A stretch of 64,000 nt of DNA from Charina bottae (taxonomy: Eukaryota > Chordata > Lepidosauria > Squamata > Charinaidae): assembly GCA_023362775.1 (NCBI GenBank), contig JALMGJ010000002.1:107749981-107813980 (forward strand). The letters run 5' to 3'. This document shows, piece by piece, positions 46,622-56,916 of the stretch; position 1 is the first letter of the stretch; every line of letters starts with the position of its first letter. The notes under the pieces were generated by a model. That model was not told the DNA's origin. It did no database searches and was given only the letters and a program-made list of their open reading frames with translations. A program made the position numbers and the translations under genes.

Positions 46622-48510
46622 ATGGGTGGAGGAGGTAGTGTGCCCTCTACCCCCTTAGGATGTATGATAAAGTATTTTAAGCTTGCCTATGTTAGCAAAG
46701 ACTATGGCATTAAGTGGAGCAAATTGCAGTTAAAACGCCTTTGTGAGAAGGAATGGCCGACCTTTGACCTTGGCTGGCCGACTGCGGGGACGTTTGACCC
46801 CGCCGTGGCTATCAAGGTGCATCAGAGGGTATTTGACCCTACAAACGGCCATCCTGAACAGGCTCCTTATATTGATGTGTGGCTAGATCTCCTTCAGCAC
46901 CCCCCTGCATGGCTTCAAAAGTGCAAGGCTGCTCATTGCCGCCTTTTGGTGTCGCGCATTTTGCCCCCTAGGAAAGGGGAAAAGATGATTCCGGTCCTCC
47001 CTAGTTGTCCGGAGGAGCTGCCTCAGCCACCCCCGTATGTCCCTTTGTCAGCCAGCGTCCCGACCTCTATTCCCCAGTCCCCTTCCCCAACGGTAGGCAT
47101 GAGTGGAGTGTCCGGAAGCACTCCATGGTGACAAGCCAGGGTCAATTCAATTTTACAAGACCTTAGTGCAATGGGAATCGGGGATTCCCCAGGACCCTCT
47201 CTTCTCCCTCCAATACCCGTTCACCAGCCCCGGCGGCCCAGACTCTGACTCCCCAGGCTATTCACCCGACCGAGAGCCCGGCAGCTAAAAAGGAAGAAGA
47301 GAAAACCCAAGATGAGGAGGAAGATTTAATAGGAGCAGTAGGAGGTAGAGAGGAGGATGAGGGTCCCGTGGCCCTGCGCACACGGGCGAAATCACAACCT
47401 ACCTTGCTGGCCCCCCTAAGACGAGTAGATCAATTGGTAATGGGAGATGGAGGCACCATCACAGCCCAACTATTTCAGCACGTCCCCTTTACCACTTCTG
47501 ACCTCCTCAATTGGAAGCTACATTACGGACCTTTTAGTGAAAAGCCAACTGAGATTGTTGACCTAATTAAGACCATCGTGGATACCCACAATCCCACTTG
47601 GCGCGACCTCCAACAATTAATGGGGACCCTCTTTAGTCCCGAGGAGCGAGAAAAGATTCGGAATGGGGCTACTAAAATTCTGAAAGCCACCATGCCATCC
47701 CATGGTTGGACGCTGGAACAATGGTTAGAAAAGAACTTTCCTTCGGTGAATAGGAACTGGGACCCCTATGATAGCGGGGACCTCAATGCCCTTAAACATT
47801 ACCAGCAACTGGTTGTTCAGGCAATCCAAGAAGCAGGGAAACCAGTCACCAATATGTCAAAACCTTCCTTGGTTCTCCAGGAGCCCACTGAGAGCCCTGA
47901 AGTCTTCTATACCCGTCTGCTGGATGCCTACCGCATGTACACCCCTATTGACCCTACCCAACCTGAGAATGCCCGAATGTTGACCATGGCTTTCATTTCC
48001 CAAAGCGCCCCGGACATACGACTAAAATTACAACAGCTAGATGGCGCCTTGGGGAAACCCATGAGTGAACTAATGGAAGTTGATAGGAAGAAGTTTGCAA
48101 ACCGCGATAAGGAAGAACAGCAGAGACAGGAACAGAGACAGGAACAGAAAATGAAAAAGAAGGCTGCGTTGCTGGCTGCTGCCATGATGGGGACCCCAGA
48201 GGGCCAACCAGGGGGAAGAAGGAGAGGAACTGCTAGGAATCTAGAGCGCAACCAGTGTACCCGTTGCCGGCAGGCTGGTCATTGGTCTAGCGAATGCCCA
48301 GTGGGACCAAACCAATGCACCATCTGCCTGCAAGACGGCCACTGGAGAGGCGATTGTCCGCAGCGAAGAAGGGATGTGCTCCATGAAGGGAAGCGTGAGC
48401 GGTTTGCCAGGAACCATAGAGGTGGCCGAGGCGGAACCTTACGAGGGCAGGGGTGAGAGTCGCCAAAAACCCCCCTCATTGGTCTGGCAGAAGTAGAAGA
48501 ATGGGACTGA
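46622..48510 (+). pseudogene. gag: gag: MA-p12-like-CA-NC, broken
   Basis: Start chosen at ATG 46622, since it begins MGGGG with a glycine at position 2 for myristoylation; the open frame extends upstream only through non-ATG codons. MA includes EWPTFDLGWP and VFDPTNGHPEQAPYIDVW patterns typical of gammaretroviral matrix. PPPY, a late-budding motif, is at 47027-47038. An in-frame TGA lies at 47129-47131, then the frame changes between 47167 and 47247. CA follows (about 47440-48150), with a charged stretch after it. NC has two CCHC knuckles (48256-48297 and 48316-48357), whereas one is usual in mammalian gammaretroviruses. TGA codons at 48454 and 48508 end the frame; by alignment with known gag-pol junctions, 48508 looks like the original stop. 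Confidence 0.9.
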
Positions 48511-51500
48511 GACAGACCGGGTTCAGCCTGCCTCCCAGAACCTATGGTCAGTTTGACTATTGGAGGCAAACCCATTCCCTTCTTAGTAGATACTGGAGCC
48601 ACCCGTTCAGTTCTCACTCGCCCTTTGACTCAGCCCTCTCCCTCTACAATCAATATTCAAGGAGCAACAGGAAAAACTATCCAGCGTCCTTTCCTAAAGC
48701 CCTTGATTTGCCACGCGGGAGGGAAGACCATCACTCACCAGTTTGTCTACATGCCAGACTGCCCTCTCCCTTTACTGGGACGAGACCTGCTATGTAAATT
48801 GCGAGCGCAAATCTCCTTTGAAGAAGATGGCTCCATGGCCATGACTTTTGGCAAGGTCTCGATGACCGTCCCCATGGAAGAATCATGGCAAGTGATGCTC
48901 ATGCAGGAGGTAGCGAGGAATGCTGGCTGGGAAGATTTTGAGGTTCCACACCTATGGGCGGAAGATAATCCTCCTGGCCTGGCCCGCCACCAGCCCCCCC
49001 TCATCGTCGACGAATTCCCCACAAAGACCCCAGTCCGCATTCGCCAGCGCCGGTACCCAAGACACATTATGCAGGCTATCCAAGATGTGATTGATCGGTA
49101 CCTGGCTTACCACATTCTGGTCCCTACTGAGTCGCCCTGGAATACCCCCATCTTGCCGATCCCAAAAGGCGATGGTCTCTTCCACCCAGTTCAGGATTTA
49201 CGCCCGGTCAATTCGGCCATGGTCACAGTCCATCCGATCGTCCCGAACCCTTATGTCATCTTGGGGTTAATCCCCCACACGGCAACTTGGTTCTCTGTCA
49301 TTGATCTCAAGGATGCCTTCTTCACCATCCCTGTGCATGCCAAAAGCCAACACCTTTTTGCTTTCGAGTGGGAGAATCCGACTACTGGCCGAAAGCAACA
49401 ATACACATGGACACGACTACCCCAAGGATTCAAAAACTCCCCTACCCTTTTTGGCACTGCCCTGGGAAGGGACCTTGAAGGTTTAGACATCCCTGAGCCT
49501 GATGTTGTCCTGCAGTACGTTGACGACCTTCTCGTCACCGGACGAACACAGGCTGCCTGCTGGCAGAATACTTATGATCTACTCCATTTATTGGAGGACG
49601 AGGGATATAAGGCTTCCCGTAAGAAGGCCCAGTTAGTTTTGCAAAAGGTTCAGTACCTTGGGTATGATATTGAGCCCGGTAAACGGACTCTGGGTCATGA
49701 ACGGAAGGAAGCTGTCTGCCAACTCCCAACCCCTCGCACTCATAAGGACCTTCGGGGCTTCCTGGGTGCAGCTGGTTTTTCCGTATCTGGATCCCCAACT
49801 TTAGCCTGCTTGCCAAGCCCCTTTATGAGGCTACAAAAGGCAGTGATAAGGAGCCCTTACAATGGCACAAAGAAGAGGAGCATAGCTTCCAGGCCTTGAA
49901 ACATGCTTTGTTACAAGCCCCAAGCCTTGGCTTGCCTGATTTAGAAAAACCATTCCAACTCTTTGTGGACACAAAGCAGAATGTGGCGGTTGGGGTTCTG
50001 ACTCAGACGTTTGGCACTTGGCATCGTCCGTTCGCCTATCTCTCCAAGCAGCTGGACTCAGTGGCTTGTGGTTGGCCGGCCTGCCTCAAGGCTCTGGCCG
50101 GAACGGCATTGCTGGTCCAAGAAGCCCACAAACTGACTTTCGGCCAGAATTTGGCCATTCAGACCCCGCATGCCCTTACAGCTGTGTTGGAAACAAAGGG
50201 CCATCTATGGCTCATGAATCCTCGCATGCTCAAGTACCATGGTCTCCTCACCCACAACCCCATGATTTCCCTCAAACAGTCAACCACTCTTAATCCTGCT
50301 ACACTTTTGCCGGAGCCGGATCTCCATGCCACGCATGACTGTATCCAAACTATTGAGGAAACTTATGCTAGCCGCCCGGATATGTCTGATACCCCCCTTC
50401 AGAATCCGGACTCTACCCTTTTTATGGATGGCACTAGCTTTCTCCAGGACGGAATTCGCAGGGCTGGATATGCTGTGGTAACCTTAACAGCCGTTTGGGA
50501 AGCAAAGCCTCTCCCTCCTGGCACAAGTGCCCAATTGGCTGAGCTCCATGCCTTGACACGAGCGCTCGAATTAGCACAGGACAAGCGTGTCAACATCTAC
50601 ACGGATTCTAAATACGCTTTCCTCACGGTGCAAGTTCACGGGGCCCTGTATAAAGAACGTGGCCTCATCACCGCAGGAGGAAAAGATGTCAAATATGGCC
50701 CTCAAATCCTTAGGCTACTCGATAGCATCTGGGCCCCCCAGGCGGTGGCTGTTATGCACTGCCGAGGACATCAGAAAACAGCATCAGTGACGCAATTGGG
50801 GAATGCAAAGGCTGACCTCGAGGCCCACCGGGCTGCCATGCAACCCTTCACGGTCCACGCCCACGGCCTGGCGTTATGGACCCCGCCCGCTGACCCTCAT
50901 CCTCGGTACTCCCCACAGGAGCTTCAACAAGCTGTTGAACTTGGGGCCACTCTCCAGTCTGGCTGGTGGGTTCTCCCTGACCACCGCGTTTTTGTCCCTT
51001 CCTACTTGGCATGGGATGCGGTTCAGGGAGTCCACCAGCAGCTCCATTTGGGAAAAACAGCCTTGGCAACTGCTCTGCTACATGAAGTCTACATCGATAA
51101 GATGCACAGCATTGCTGAAAATGTTTGCTCTCGGTGCCCTACTTGTGCGGCTAACAATCCCCGTGCAGGGCCTCACCCGCCAAAGGGCCACCAGCCAAGG
51201 GGAGATTACCCGTTCAATTCACTTATGGTCGACTTCACTGACATGCCTCGCTCCAACTCTTACACTGCCATGTTAGTCATTATCTGCACCTACACCGGGT
51301 GGCCTGAGTGTATCCCAACTAGAACCAAAAAGGCAGCCGAGGTGACCAAGGCTTTGCTCCAGCTCATCCTTCCTCGGTATGGCCTACCCTCTAAAATCTC
51401 CTCCGACAATGGCCCTGAGTTTATTCATAGGGCAACCCAAACGATTGCTACTATGCTGGGAATAACCTGGCGTCTCCACTGTGCTTTTCACCCCTCCTCT

Positions 51501-52052
51501 GGTTCATTTGTGGAGCGGGTCAATCGCACTATCAAGAACAAGGTAGCTAAAATTTGCCAGGAAACCCACCTTAAGTGGCCTGATGCTCTTCCAATGGCCT
51601 TACTTGCTGTCTGCTGCACCCCGCGAAAAGGTCTGGGAGTCTCCCCATTTGAACTACTCTTTGGCAGGGTTCCCAAACTTTCCCGCCCTGCCCTTCAGAA
51701 TACGGGCCAGGTGGGGGACACTATCAAACTTCAGCAGCTCCAAGCGCTTAATGCAGTGGTCCACAAACTTCAGGACTATGTCCTGGCCTCCCGGCCTCAT
51801 CTTGTGGTCACCCCAACTCACCCCTTTTCCCCAGGTCAGGAGGTTTGGGTCAAGGATTGGCGCACTGATACCTTGGCACCTAAATGGAAGTGGCCGTTTA
51901 TTGTTGTTATGAGCTCTCCCCTTGCTGTTAAGGTGACTGGCGTCAAACCTTGGATCCACTGGTCTCGAGTCAAGGCCGCTGCGCCCTTGGCGTGGTGCGT
52001 GGATCGGCACCCGTCCCAGCCCTTGAAGCTCACCCTCCGCAGAACAACTTGA
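48511..52052 (+). pseudogene. pol: pol: protease, RT, RNase H, integrase, one frameshift
   Basis: Pol begins in the gag frame after the TGA at 48508, which fits expression by stop-codon readthrough. The protease has LVDTGAT (DTGA 48589-48600). RT has LPQGFKNSP and YVDD (49516-49527). Near 49780 one base is missing or added, and coding continues in another frame to 52052. RNase H keeps FMDG (D at 50427), E in AELHAL, YTDSKYAF and the final D. Integrase has the zinc-binding HHCC region, D at 51231, D at 51405 and E at 51513 (D,D-35-E), and a gammaretroviral-type C-terminus, where the GPF-type motif reads WPF. Apart from the single shift, pol is close to intact. Confidence 0.93.
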
Positions 52053-52098
52053 ATGAGTCGGTCTCCCCTTCTGGTGGCACTCCGGAAGCTGCCCCTCT

Positions 52099-52524
52099 AT
52101 GAACGGGAGACGGAAGCTGGGGGATAGAAGCTCCTTGCCCTTTCAGGTGTTGAACCGGAAGCCAACACCCTTCGCATGGGCCAACTGCTGCCGTGTGCTA
52201 CTTTATGTGTTCCTTCTGTACCCCTCCTTGGTCTGGTTACTGCCCCTGCTGCTGCCCTTGATCAATTGGTTGGTGCGCCGCCCTGTTCTGTATACGGTTG
52301 CTGTAGTCCCCGCCGCTGGCGAGCCCTTGGCTATCCTCGCTGCTTGGGAGGATTTTGCCTTTCTCCAGCAGCAGCTGCCTTGCTTGATGTGTAGGCCTCA
52401 TTTGTGCTCCTGTACCTCTGGCTTCCATGCCAACGCATGTGTCTGCTTTGCCGATCATATTCCGGGAGCAGGCGCCTCGCCAGACTTCCTTGTGACCATT
52501 TGGGCCCCTGCTCCGGTGGCGTAA
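52099..52524 (+). CDS. ORF between pol and env, putative membrane protein
   Basis: 141 codons from ATG 52099 to TAA 52524, starting 47 bases after the pol stop. Residues 33-59 are hydrophobic (VLLYVFLLYPSLVWLLPLLL and onward) and flanked by basic residues, so a single membrane segment is predicted. The C-terminal part has clustered cysteines (CLMC, CSC, CVC at about residues 95-118). I recognise no family. Gammaretroviruses normally have env overlapping the end of pol, so this spacer is unusual. It is in the same frame as env SU, with stops in between, and could be an accessory gene, a decayed upstream env leader, or chance. Confidence 0.4.
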   Translation: MNGRRKLGDRSSLPFQVLNRKPTPFAWANCCRVLLYVFLLYPSLVWLLPLLLPLINWLVRRPVLYTVAVVPAAGEPLAILAAWEDFAFLQQQLPCLMCRPHLCSCTSGFHANACVCFADHIPGAGASPDFLVTIWAPAPVA

Positions 52525-52884
52525 CCCACCCCCGATGCTTGGGCGACTTTTGCTGCCCTACTTTTCGACCACTTACAATACATGGCCTGCGGTGGTCTTC
52601 TCCTTTTCACCGGGGTCACTGCGCTGGTGTTTTACTTTGCTTGCTAAGTCCCCAGCTTATGGGTAGTGCGCCCGGACTTTCCGGCCTGCGTGCTGTTCCC
52701 CTTCATCTCCCAGGTCACCGTGGACGCACTGTCCAGGTGCTTGTGGTGGCCCTAGCTACCAGCCTCTGCGGGGCCCCTCAAGTCAGGCCCCTTGCTGACA
52801 CTGTCCTGTCCTCCCGCCCCAGGGACATTGACCTACATACTGCCCGTCCCTCGCTTTAAACCTACCTTGAAACCTCCCTCGAGG
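52525..52884 (+). other. pol-env spacer, right part
   Basis: Contains an alternative 151-codon frame (52404-52859, other frame) without recognised motif and, in the env frame, a short hydrophobic open segment (ATG 52581 to TAA 52647, YFAC at its end). Possible remains of a decayed reading frame. Confidence 0.4.
52801..52822 (+). promoter_or_regulatory. Candidate env splice acceptor
   Basis: A pyrimidine-rich run CTGTCCTGTCCTCCCGCCCC followed by AG at 52821-52822, 62 bases before the env ATG. With the leader donor at 46206 this would give a conventional env mRNA. Confidence 0.55.
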
Positions 52885-55342
52885 ATGGAAGCGCAAGCGC
52901 GCCTTCGGGCTACTGCCTGCATTCGCAGGGGCCTGATGCCAGCCGTTTGCATTGTTATCTTCCTCCTTCTCATCAGCGTCATCCTTAACTCTCTCTACCT
53001 ATTCAGCACTCTGCTTGTGAAAGGGGGGAATGGTGGCGAGGGTGGTGATGGGCCAGGAGAGACAACTTGCGATTGGGTAACCGTAACCCCGCCCCCCGAG
53101 GCCCAGCCTGAAACTCCTCCTCCAGGAGATAGCTCCCCAGGTGGGTGCTGGGACTCCCAGGCACCTGCACCGGTTTCCCTCCTGGCTCCGCCCCGAAGGC
53201 GACGTGTCACCCGTACTGCCACACAAAGTCCAGCCAATTGCTCGCAGTGCGTTACGTGGGCCCAGGTGGGAAACGTCAAGTGCCACACCCTCCTGTACCA
53301 TACCCAACGCCCACCGGACTGCACGCCTCAAGGGTCCTGTGCTACACAGGGAAAGGTGTATAAACTGTGTAAAATGAAGGAAGAAAAGATCACCTGCTAC
53401 AACCCTCAGACTGAGGTTAGGTACAATGTCTCCGTGTGGGTGGGCCTGGGAATGGTGTCCCCCAATGGGGTCTGCCCGACCTTGTATTACCTAAACCACA
53501 CAGTAAGCCCTAAAACCTCTGCTGGCTGGAACTTGGAGTTTGACGTTTGTGAGCCCATGGATAAAATATCTTACACCTCCTGTGGAAGCCAGGCCTGGCG
53601 GGACACATATAAGCGTAACAGCAAGTATTTATGTGCCAGAAGCCCGCCTAGACCAGCGGACTCTCCCTCCCCTGACAACCCTTGCGTTTGGTGGCCACAC
53701 CCCGCCCACCCTCGCTCTTTTGCCTGGGCTACCATGTGTGCGGGGTCTTTTCGAGGCTTCAATAAGTTGGGGGGGGACAGATAGTAAGTGGCTACATATC
53801 TTCAATATTTCTGAGTTTTGGGATAGTAACCGCATCCGTATTTACATAGCTCCGGCACATGCTCCAATGGATAGCTATGGACTAGGAATTGATGGGACAG
53901 GTTACGACCCACAAACTTTTATTACTATCATTAAGGAAGAGCTTTATGAGGGAAAAATCCAATCCACTGGATGGTCGGTTTATGACAAGATTATCCGTGT
54001 GGCCACCAACACAAAGGGTGTTGAGGTATCTGAGAAAGCCGAAAACCTCTTTGTGTCAATGGCACAGGATGTTGCCTCCACCTTATTACTTAAAAACTGT
54101 TTTGTGTGTGGCGGAACAAGCATGGGTGCACGATGGCCTTGGGAGGCTTTAGAAATTCATCCCGAACACTTTAACAATCTCTCATCAGAAGGAAACATCA
54201 CGTGGCAAATACTGTCTAATAGTTCCTTGCAAACCCCTTTAGTGTGGGCCCTTACCACCAATCTTGTCGGACAACATTGCTTGTGGCGAGCAGGAGGAAC
54301 TCCCGTCGGGGACTTGCAATGCCTCAGGTTCTGGAATAATTCCTGGACCAACTGGCAGAGCCCAGGGAACCTCACAGCCCCTGATCCCTTTAACTTCTCT
54401 TCTATCTCTCTAGCAAAGGACACCTTTCTGTGCACTGGTAACTGGTCCTGTTCTGGACCCTGGCTTGCGCCTAAGGGAATGTATTGGATTTGTGGCGCAT
54501 TAGCCTATGAGATGCTCCCTAAAAATTGGTCCGGTTCCTGTACCTTGGGATGGATCAAACCATCCTTTTTCCTCCTCCCGATACGCAGTCGCCAGGTTTT
54601 GGGCATGCCTGTGTACCAACCCCTGGAGCATAGCCGCCTTCGCCGTTCGAACGACGGAGCTTTCTCTAACTTTCCTTGTCGTGACAATTATGATGCGGAC
54701 GGGAACACATGGAACTCTGAACATATTGTCTGCACCTATGGCCAAGCCACCTGGGCGGAGGGTGGGTCATGGGGATATCGCACCCCTATTTACATGCTGA
54801 ACAGGATAATCCGGCTGCAAGCTGTCCTAGACCTAGCTGGCTGCCGCATTGGTCAAGCTCTAAACCTGTTGGCGGACACCACAGATAAAATCCGCACTGC
54901 AGTCTATCAAAATCGCCTGGCCCTAGATTACCTGCTTGCTAAGGAGGGTGGAGTCTGTGGTAAGTTCAACCTCACCAACTGTTGCCTGCAGATTGGGGAG
55001 ACTGGCCAGGTCGTCCACCAGCTAACCACAGAGCTACAACAGCTCACTTATAACCCTCCACAGGAGTGGAAAGGGTTCAACCTTCAGGATTGGCTTGATG
55101 GCTGGGGCCTTCCCAAACTCCCAGGGCTTAAGGTGATTGTTGGCCTTGTGGGCCTCATCGCCGCAGGCTGTGTCATTCTTCCTTGTGTCCTTCCTATCTT
55201 TGCTCGAACAATTTCTACCTCAATCTCCCTCCTCGTAGATAAACAGGCCGCAGTGAAAGCTATGGCCTTGTGGAACTATGAAATGCTCACTACCTCCAGA
55301 GAAGACAACCCCTACGCTGAAATAAGTGGAACTCCACAGTAA
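52885..55342 (+). pseudogene. env: env: SU and TM, broken by a G8-tract frameshift
   Basis: Start chosen at ATG 52885, with a basic N-region and a hydrophobic leader (VCIVIFLLLISVILNSLYLF, about residues 20-39). The first frame runs to 53784; the rest is in another frame from the G8 run (53769-53776) to the TAA at 55340. SU has many N-glycosylation sequons, a CFVC motif (54098-54109) and a furin-like SRLRR site ending at 54646. TM has the YQNRLALDYLLAKEGGVC block, CX7CC (54956-54985), a membrane span at about 55128-55200 and a tail with YAEI. CXXC together with CX7CC suggests a disulfide-linked SU-TM of the gammaretroviral kind. No obvious hydrophobic fusion peptide follows the cleavage site. 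Confidence 0.9.
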
Positions 55343-55365
55343 TTAGGGAATTTTGGTGGAGTTCC
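55328..55365 (+). promoter_or_regulatory. Hairpin overlapping env stop, before PPT
   Basis: GGAACTCCAC (55328-55337) pairs perfectly with GTGGAGTTCC (55356-55365), extendable by one pair, with an 18-nt loop that includes the env stop. It lies directly 5' of the polypurine tract. Confidence 0.8.
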
Positions 55366-55376
55366 AAAGGGGGGAA
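55366..55376 (+). promoter_or_regulatory. Polypurine tract (plus-strand primer)
   Basis: AAAGGGGGGAA, the usual gammaretroviral form, 23 bases after the env stop. The next base should be the first of the 3' LTR. Confidence 0.88.
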
Positions 55377-55394
55377 TGGTGCATTGGCCGGGAA
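55377..55394 (+). other. 18-nt perfect tRNA-Gly primer-site match
   Basis: TGGTGCATTGGCCGGGAA equals, from memory, the complement of the 3' end of vertebrate tRNA-Gly(GCC) including CCA, over exactly the 18 bases a retrovirus copies. It occupies the place where the 3' LTR should start and does not match the 5' LTR start. Confidence 0.7.
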
Positions 55395-55490
55395 AGTACA
55401 GTAATGCACTTTCCCATAATACATATGGACTGTAGGAGTGATATCCTGGAACATGGAAGGGTGAATGAGAGTTGAATATTTACTCTTACT
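55395..55490. other. Unassigned sequence between provirus and CR1
   Basis: About 95 bases of unknown origin. GGGAAAGT (55391-55398) and ACTTTCCC (55408-55415) form an inverted repeat, as do TGCATT (55380-55385) and AATGCA in the same stretch. It could be the remains of an LTR or of another element. Confidence 0.4.
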
Positions 55491-56280
55491 TACTTTATTT
55501 TTTAATTTTATTTATTTGTAAAATTTTGCCACCGACCATCTCCCCCCCCCCCAAGGGGGAACTCTGGGCGGTTTTCAATAAAAATAAAACATTAAAATAT
55601 GTTAACACATAAATAAATATCAGATTTGTCTTGTTTATTCGTTCAGTCACTTCCGACTCTTCGTGACTTCATGGACCAGCCCACGCCAGAGCTTCCTGTC
55701 GGCCGTCACCATCCCCAGCTCCCCCATGGTTGAGTCTGTCACCTCCAGAATATCATCAGATAGAAATATAAATATAGAGTAGAAAAGATAAAATAAAATC
55801 CAGATGGCAATGACAGTTTTAATGCCACTCATGTATATCTGAGGCCATCTTAGGGCGCCAGCCATCCCCAGGAGTGGCTGCTTCCCCTCCCACCCAAAGT
55901 GAGCTAGCAAAACCAGGTCTTCAGTTGTTTTCATAAGGCCACAAGAAATGGGGCTTGCTGTATCTCTGGGGAAAGGATATTCCAGAGGGTGGGAGCTCCT
56001 GCAGAGAAGGCCCGCTTCCTGGACCCCGCCAGATGAAATTCTCTTACAGACGGGGCCCACAACATGCCCTCTCTGCATGATTGGGTGGGATGGGTCAATG
56101 TAATGGGGATGAGATGGTCCCTCAGGTAGCTGCTGCTGGTGTGGCCTGATACAGCAGTACTGATGCTTCTATATACACGAAAGACCAGTACAGATGTTGT
56201 AGGCATCTGAATTGCCTTCTTATGGTAGGCCTTGCAGACAGCTTAACTGAGTCTTCTCCACACCCCAGCCAATGTCTTTC
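55491..56280 (-). mobile_element. CR1/L2-type LINE 3' part, with nested Bov-B end
   Basis: On the minus strand a C-terminal ORF2 trace reads FHLAGSRKRAFSAGAPTLWN, the common end of CR1/L2 proteins, then a frame change and a 3' untranslated part with the squamate-type end AACCGCCCAGAGTTCCCCCT and an ATTT-rich tail near 55491. A Bov-B 3' fragment is inserted at 55626-55754. The 5' edge is approximate. Confidence 0.75.
55626..55754 (-). mobile_element. Bov-B 3' end fragment nested in CR1/L2
   Basis: The minus strand reads GACAGGAAGCTCTGGCGTGG, GGTCCATGAAGTCACGAAGA, GTCGGAAGTGACTGAACGAA, the last 120 bases of Bov-B. Direct repeats ATCAGAT at 55619-55625 and 55755-55761 give a 7-bp duplication. 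A very short, 5'-truncated insertion. Confidence 0.85.
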
Positions 56281-56916
56281 CCTTGATACACATTTTATTT
56301 TATTCAAATATTTTGAAGATCGAGGGAGCAATTTTAAGAAAATAATAGATTGATTATTCACGATTGATTGACTGATTGATTGATTCCAGGTTGTAGGCAG
56401 GTTGTATACTTAGAAGAGACCAATTCAAATTAATGGACAAAAATTAGTTATGACTTACACCCACTGCTTTGAAAGTTTCTAGCTGAAGCAAGAGAGACTA
56501 GCTCAATGGTAGCAAAAGAAATTATTTAAGCCATTCTCTCACACTGACATAACCTTCTAGAGATAAGAAGATTAGGAAAGTAAGCTTGTTTTGGAATATT
56601 GTGCTTTAAGTGTGGCTTGGAAATAAAATGGATTATGGAGTGGCAGGGCCCAATAACTACCTGTACAAAGTAAGGAAGATGGGAGAAGCACTTTAGTCAT
56701 GTTTAACATGTAGATTAAATATTTCTCTCTTTAACCTCAGGTTAAACAGATATAGGTGTTTCATTAAACTATTTCATCAGAAGTCTCTCTCCCTCCCTCC
56801 CTCCCATAGGATGTGCTATCCAGAATGCTTCTGCCTAGACAACATGGGGATATCCTGTTTGATCCATTGTAAAGTTTTGAAAGTCTTGGACACTAGATGG
56901 TATAGAAATACATACA
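56281..56916. other. No gene seen
   Basis: Non-coding; short GATT repeats at about 56364-56386 and a CCCT repeat at about 56790. Confidence 0.4.

Larger units (their letters stand above)
45465..55376 (+). mobile_element. Class I (gammaretrovirus-like) endogenous retrovirus, 3' LTR missing
   Basis: Order: 5' LTR, primer-binding site, leader with splice donor, gag, pol, spacer with an extra ORF, env, polypurine tract. Gag and pol share a frame separated by stop codons; MA, the PPPY late motif and the integrase C-terminus are gammaretroviral. Env has CXXC plus a CX7CC motif and most resembles, from memory, the ERV3/HERV-R group. Lesions seen: TGA at 47129, a frame change at about 47167-47247, TGA at 48454, a shift near 49780 and a shift in a G8 run at 53769. 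After the polypurine tract no copy of the 5' LTR follows. Few lesions suggest a moderately young but defective provirus. Confidence 0.93.

Noticed and set aside
52404..52859. 151-codon frame in the pol-env spacer as an accessory gene
   Set aside because: Its composition looks like an out-of-frame reading of GC-rich sequence and it overlaps the more plausible ORF at 52099-52524.
55377..55394. Part of a tRNA-Gly gene or tRNA-derived SINE
   Set aside because: Only the 18 bases of the tRNA 3' end are present, in the primer-site orientation; no A box, B box or other tRNA arm follows.
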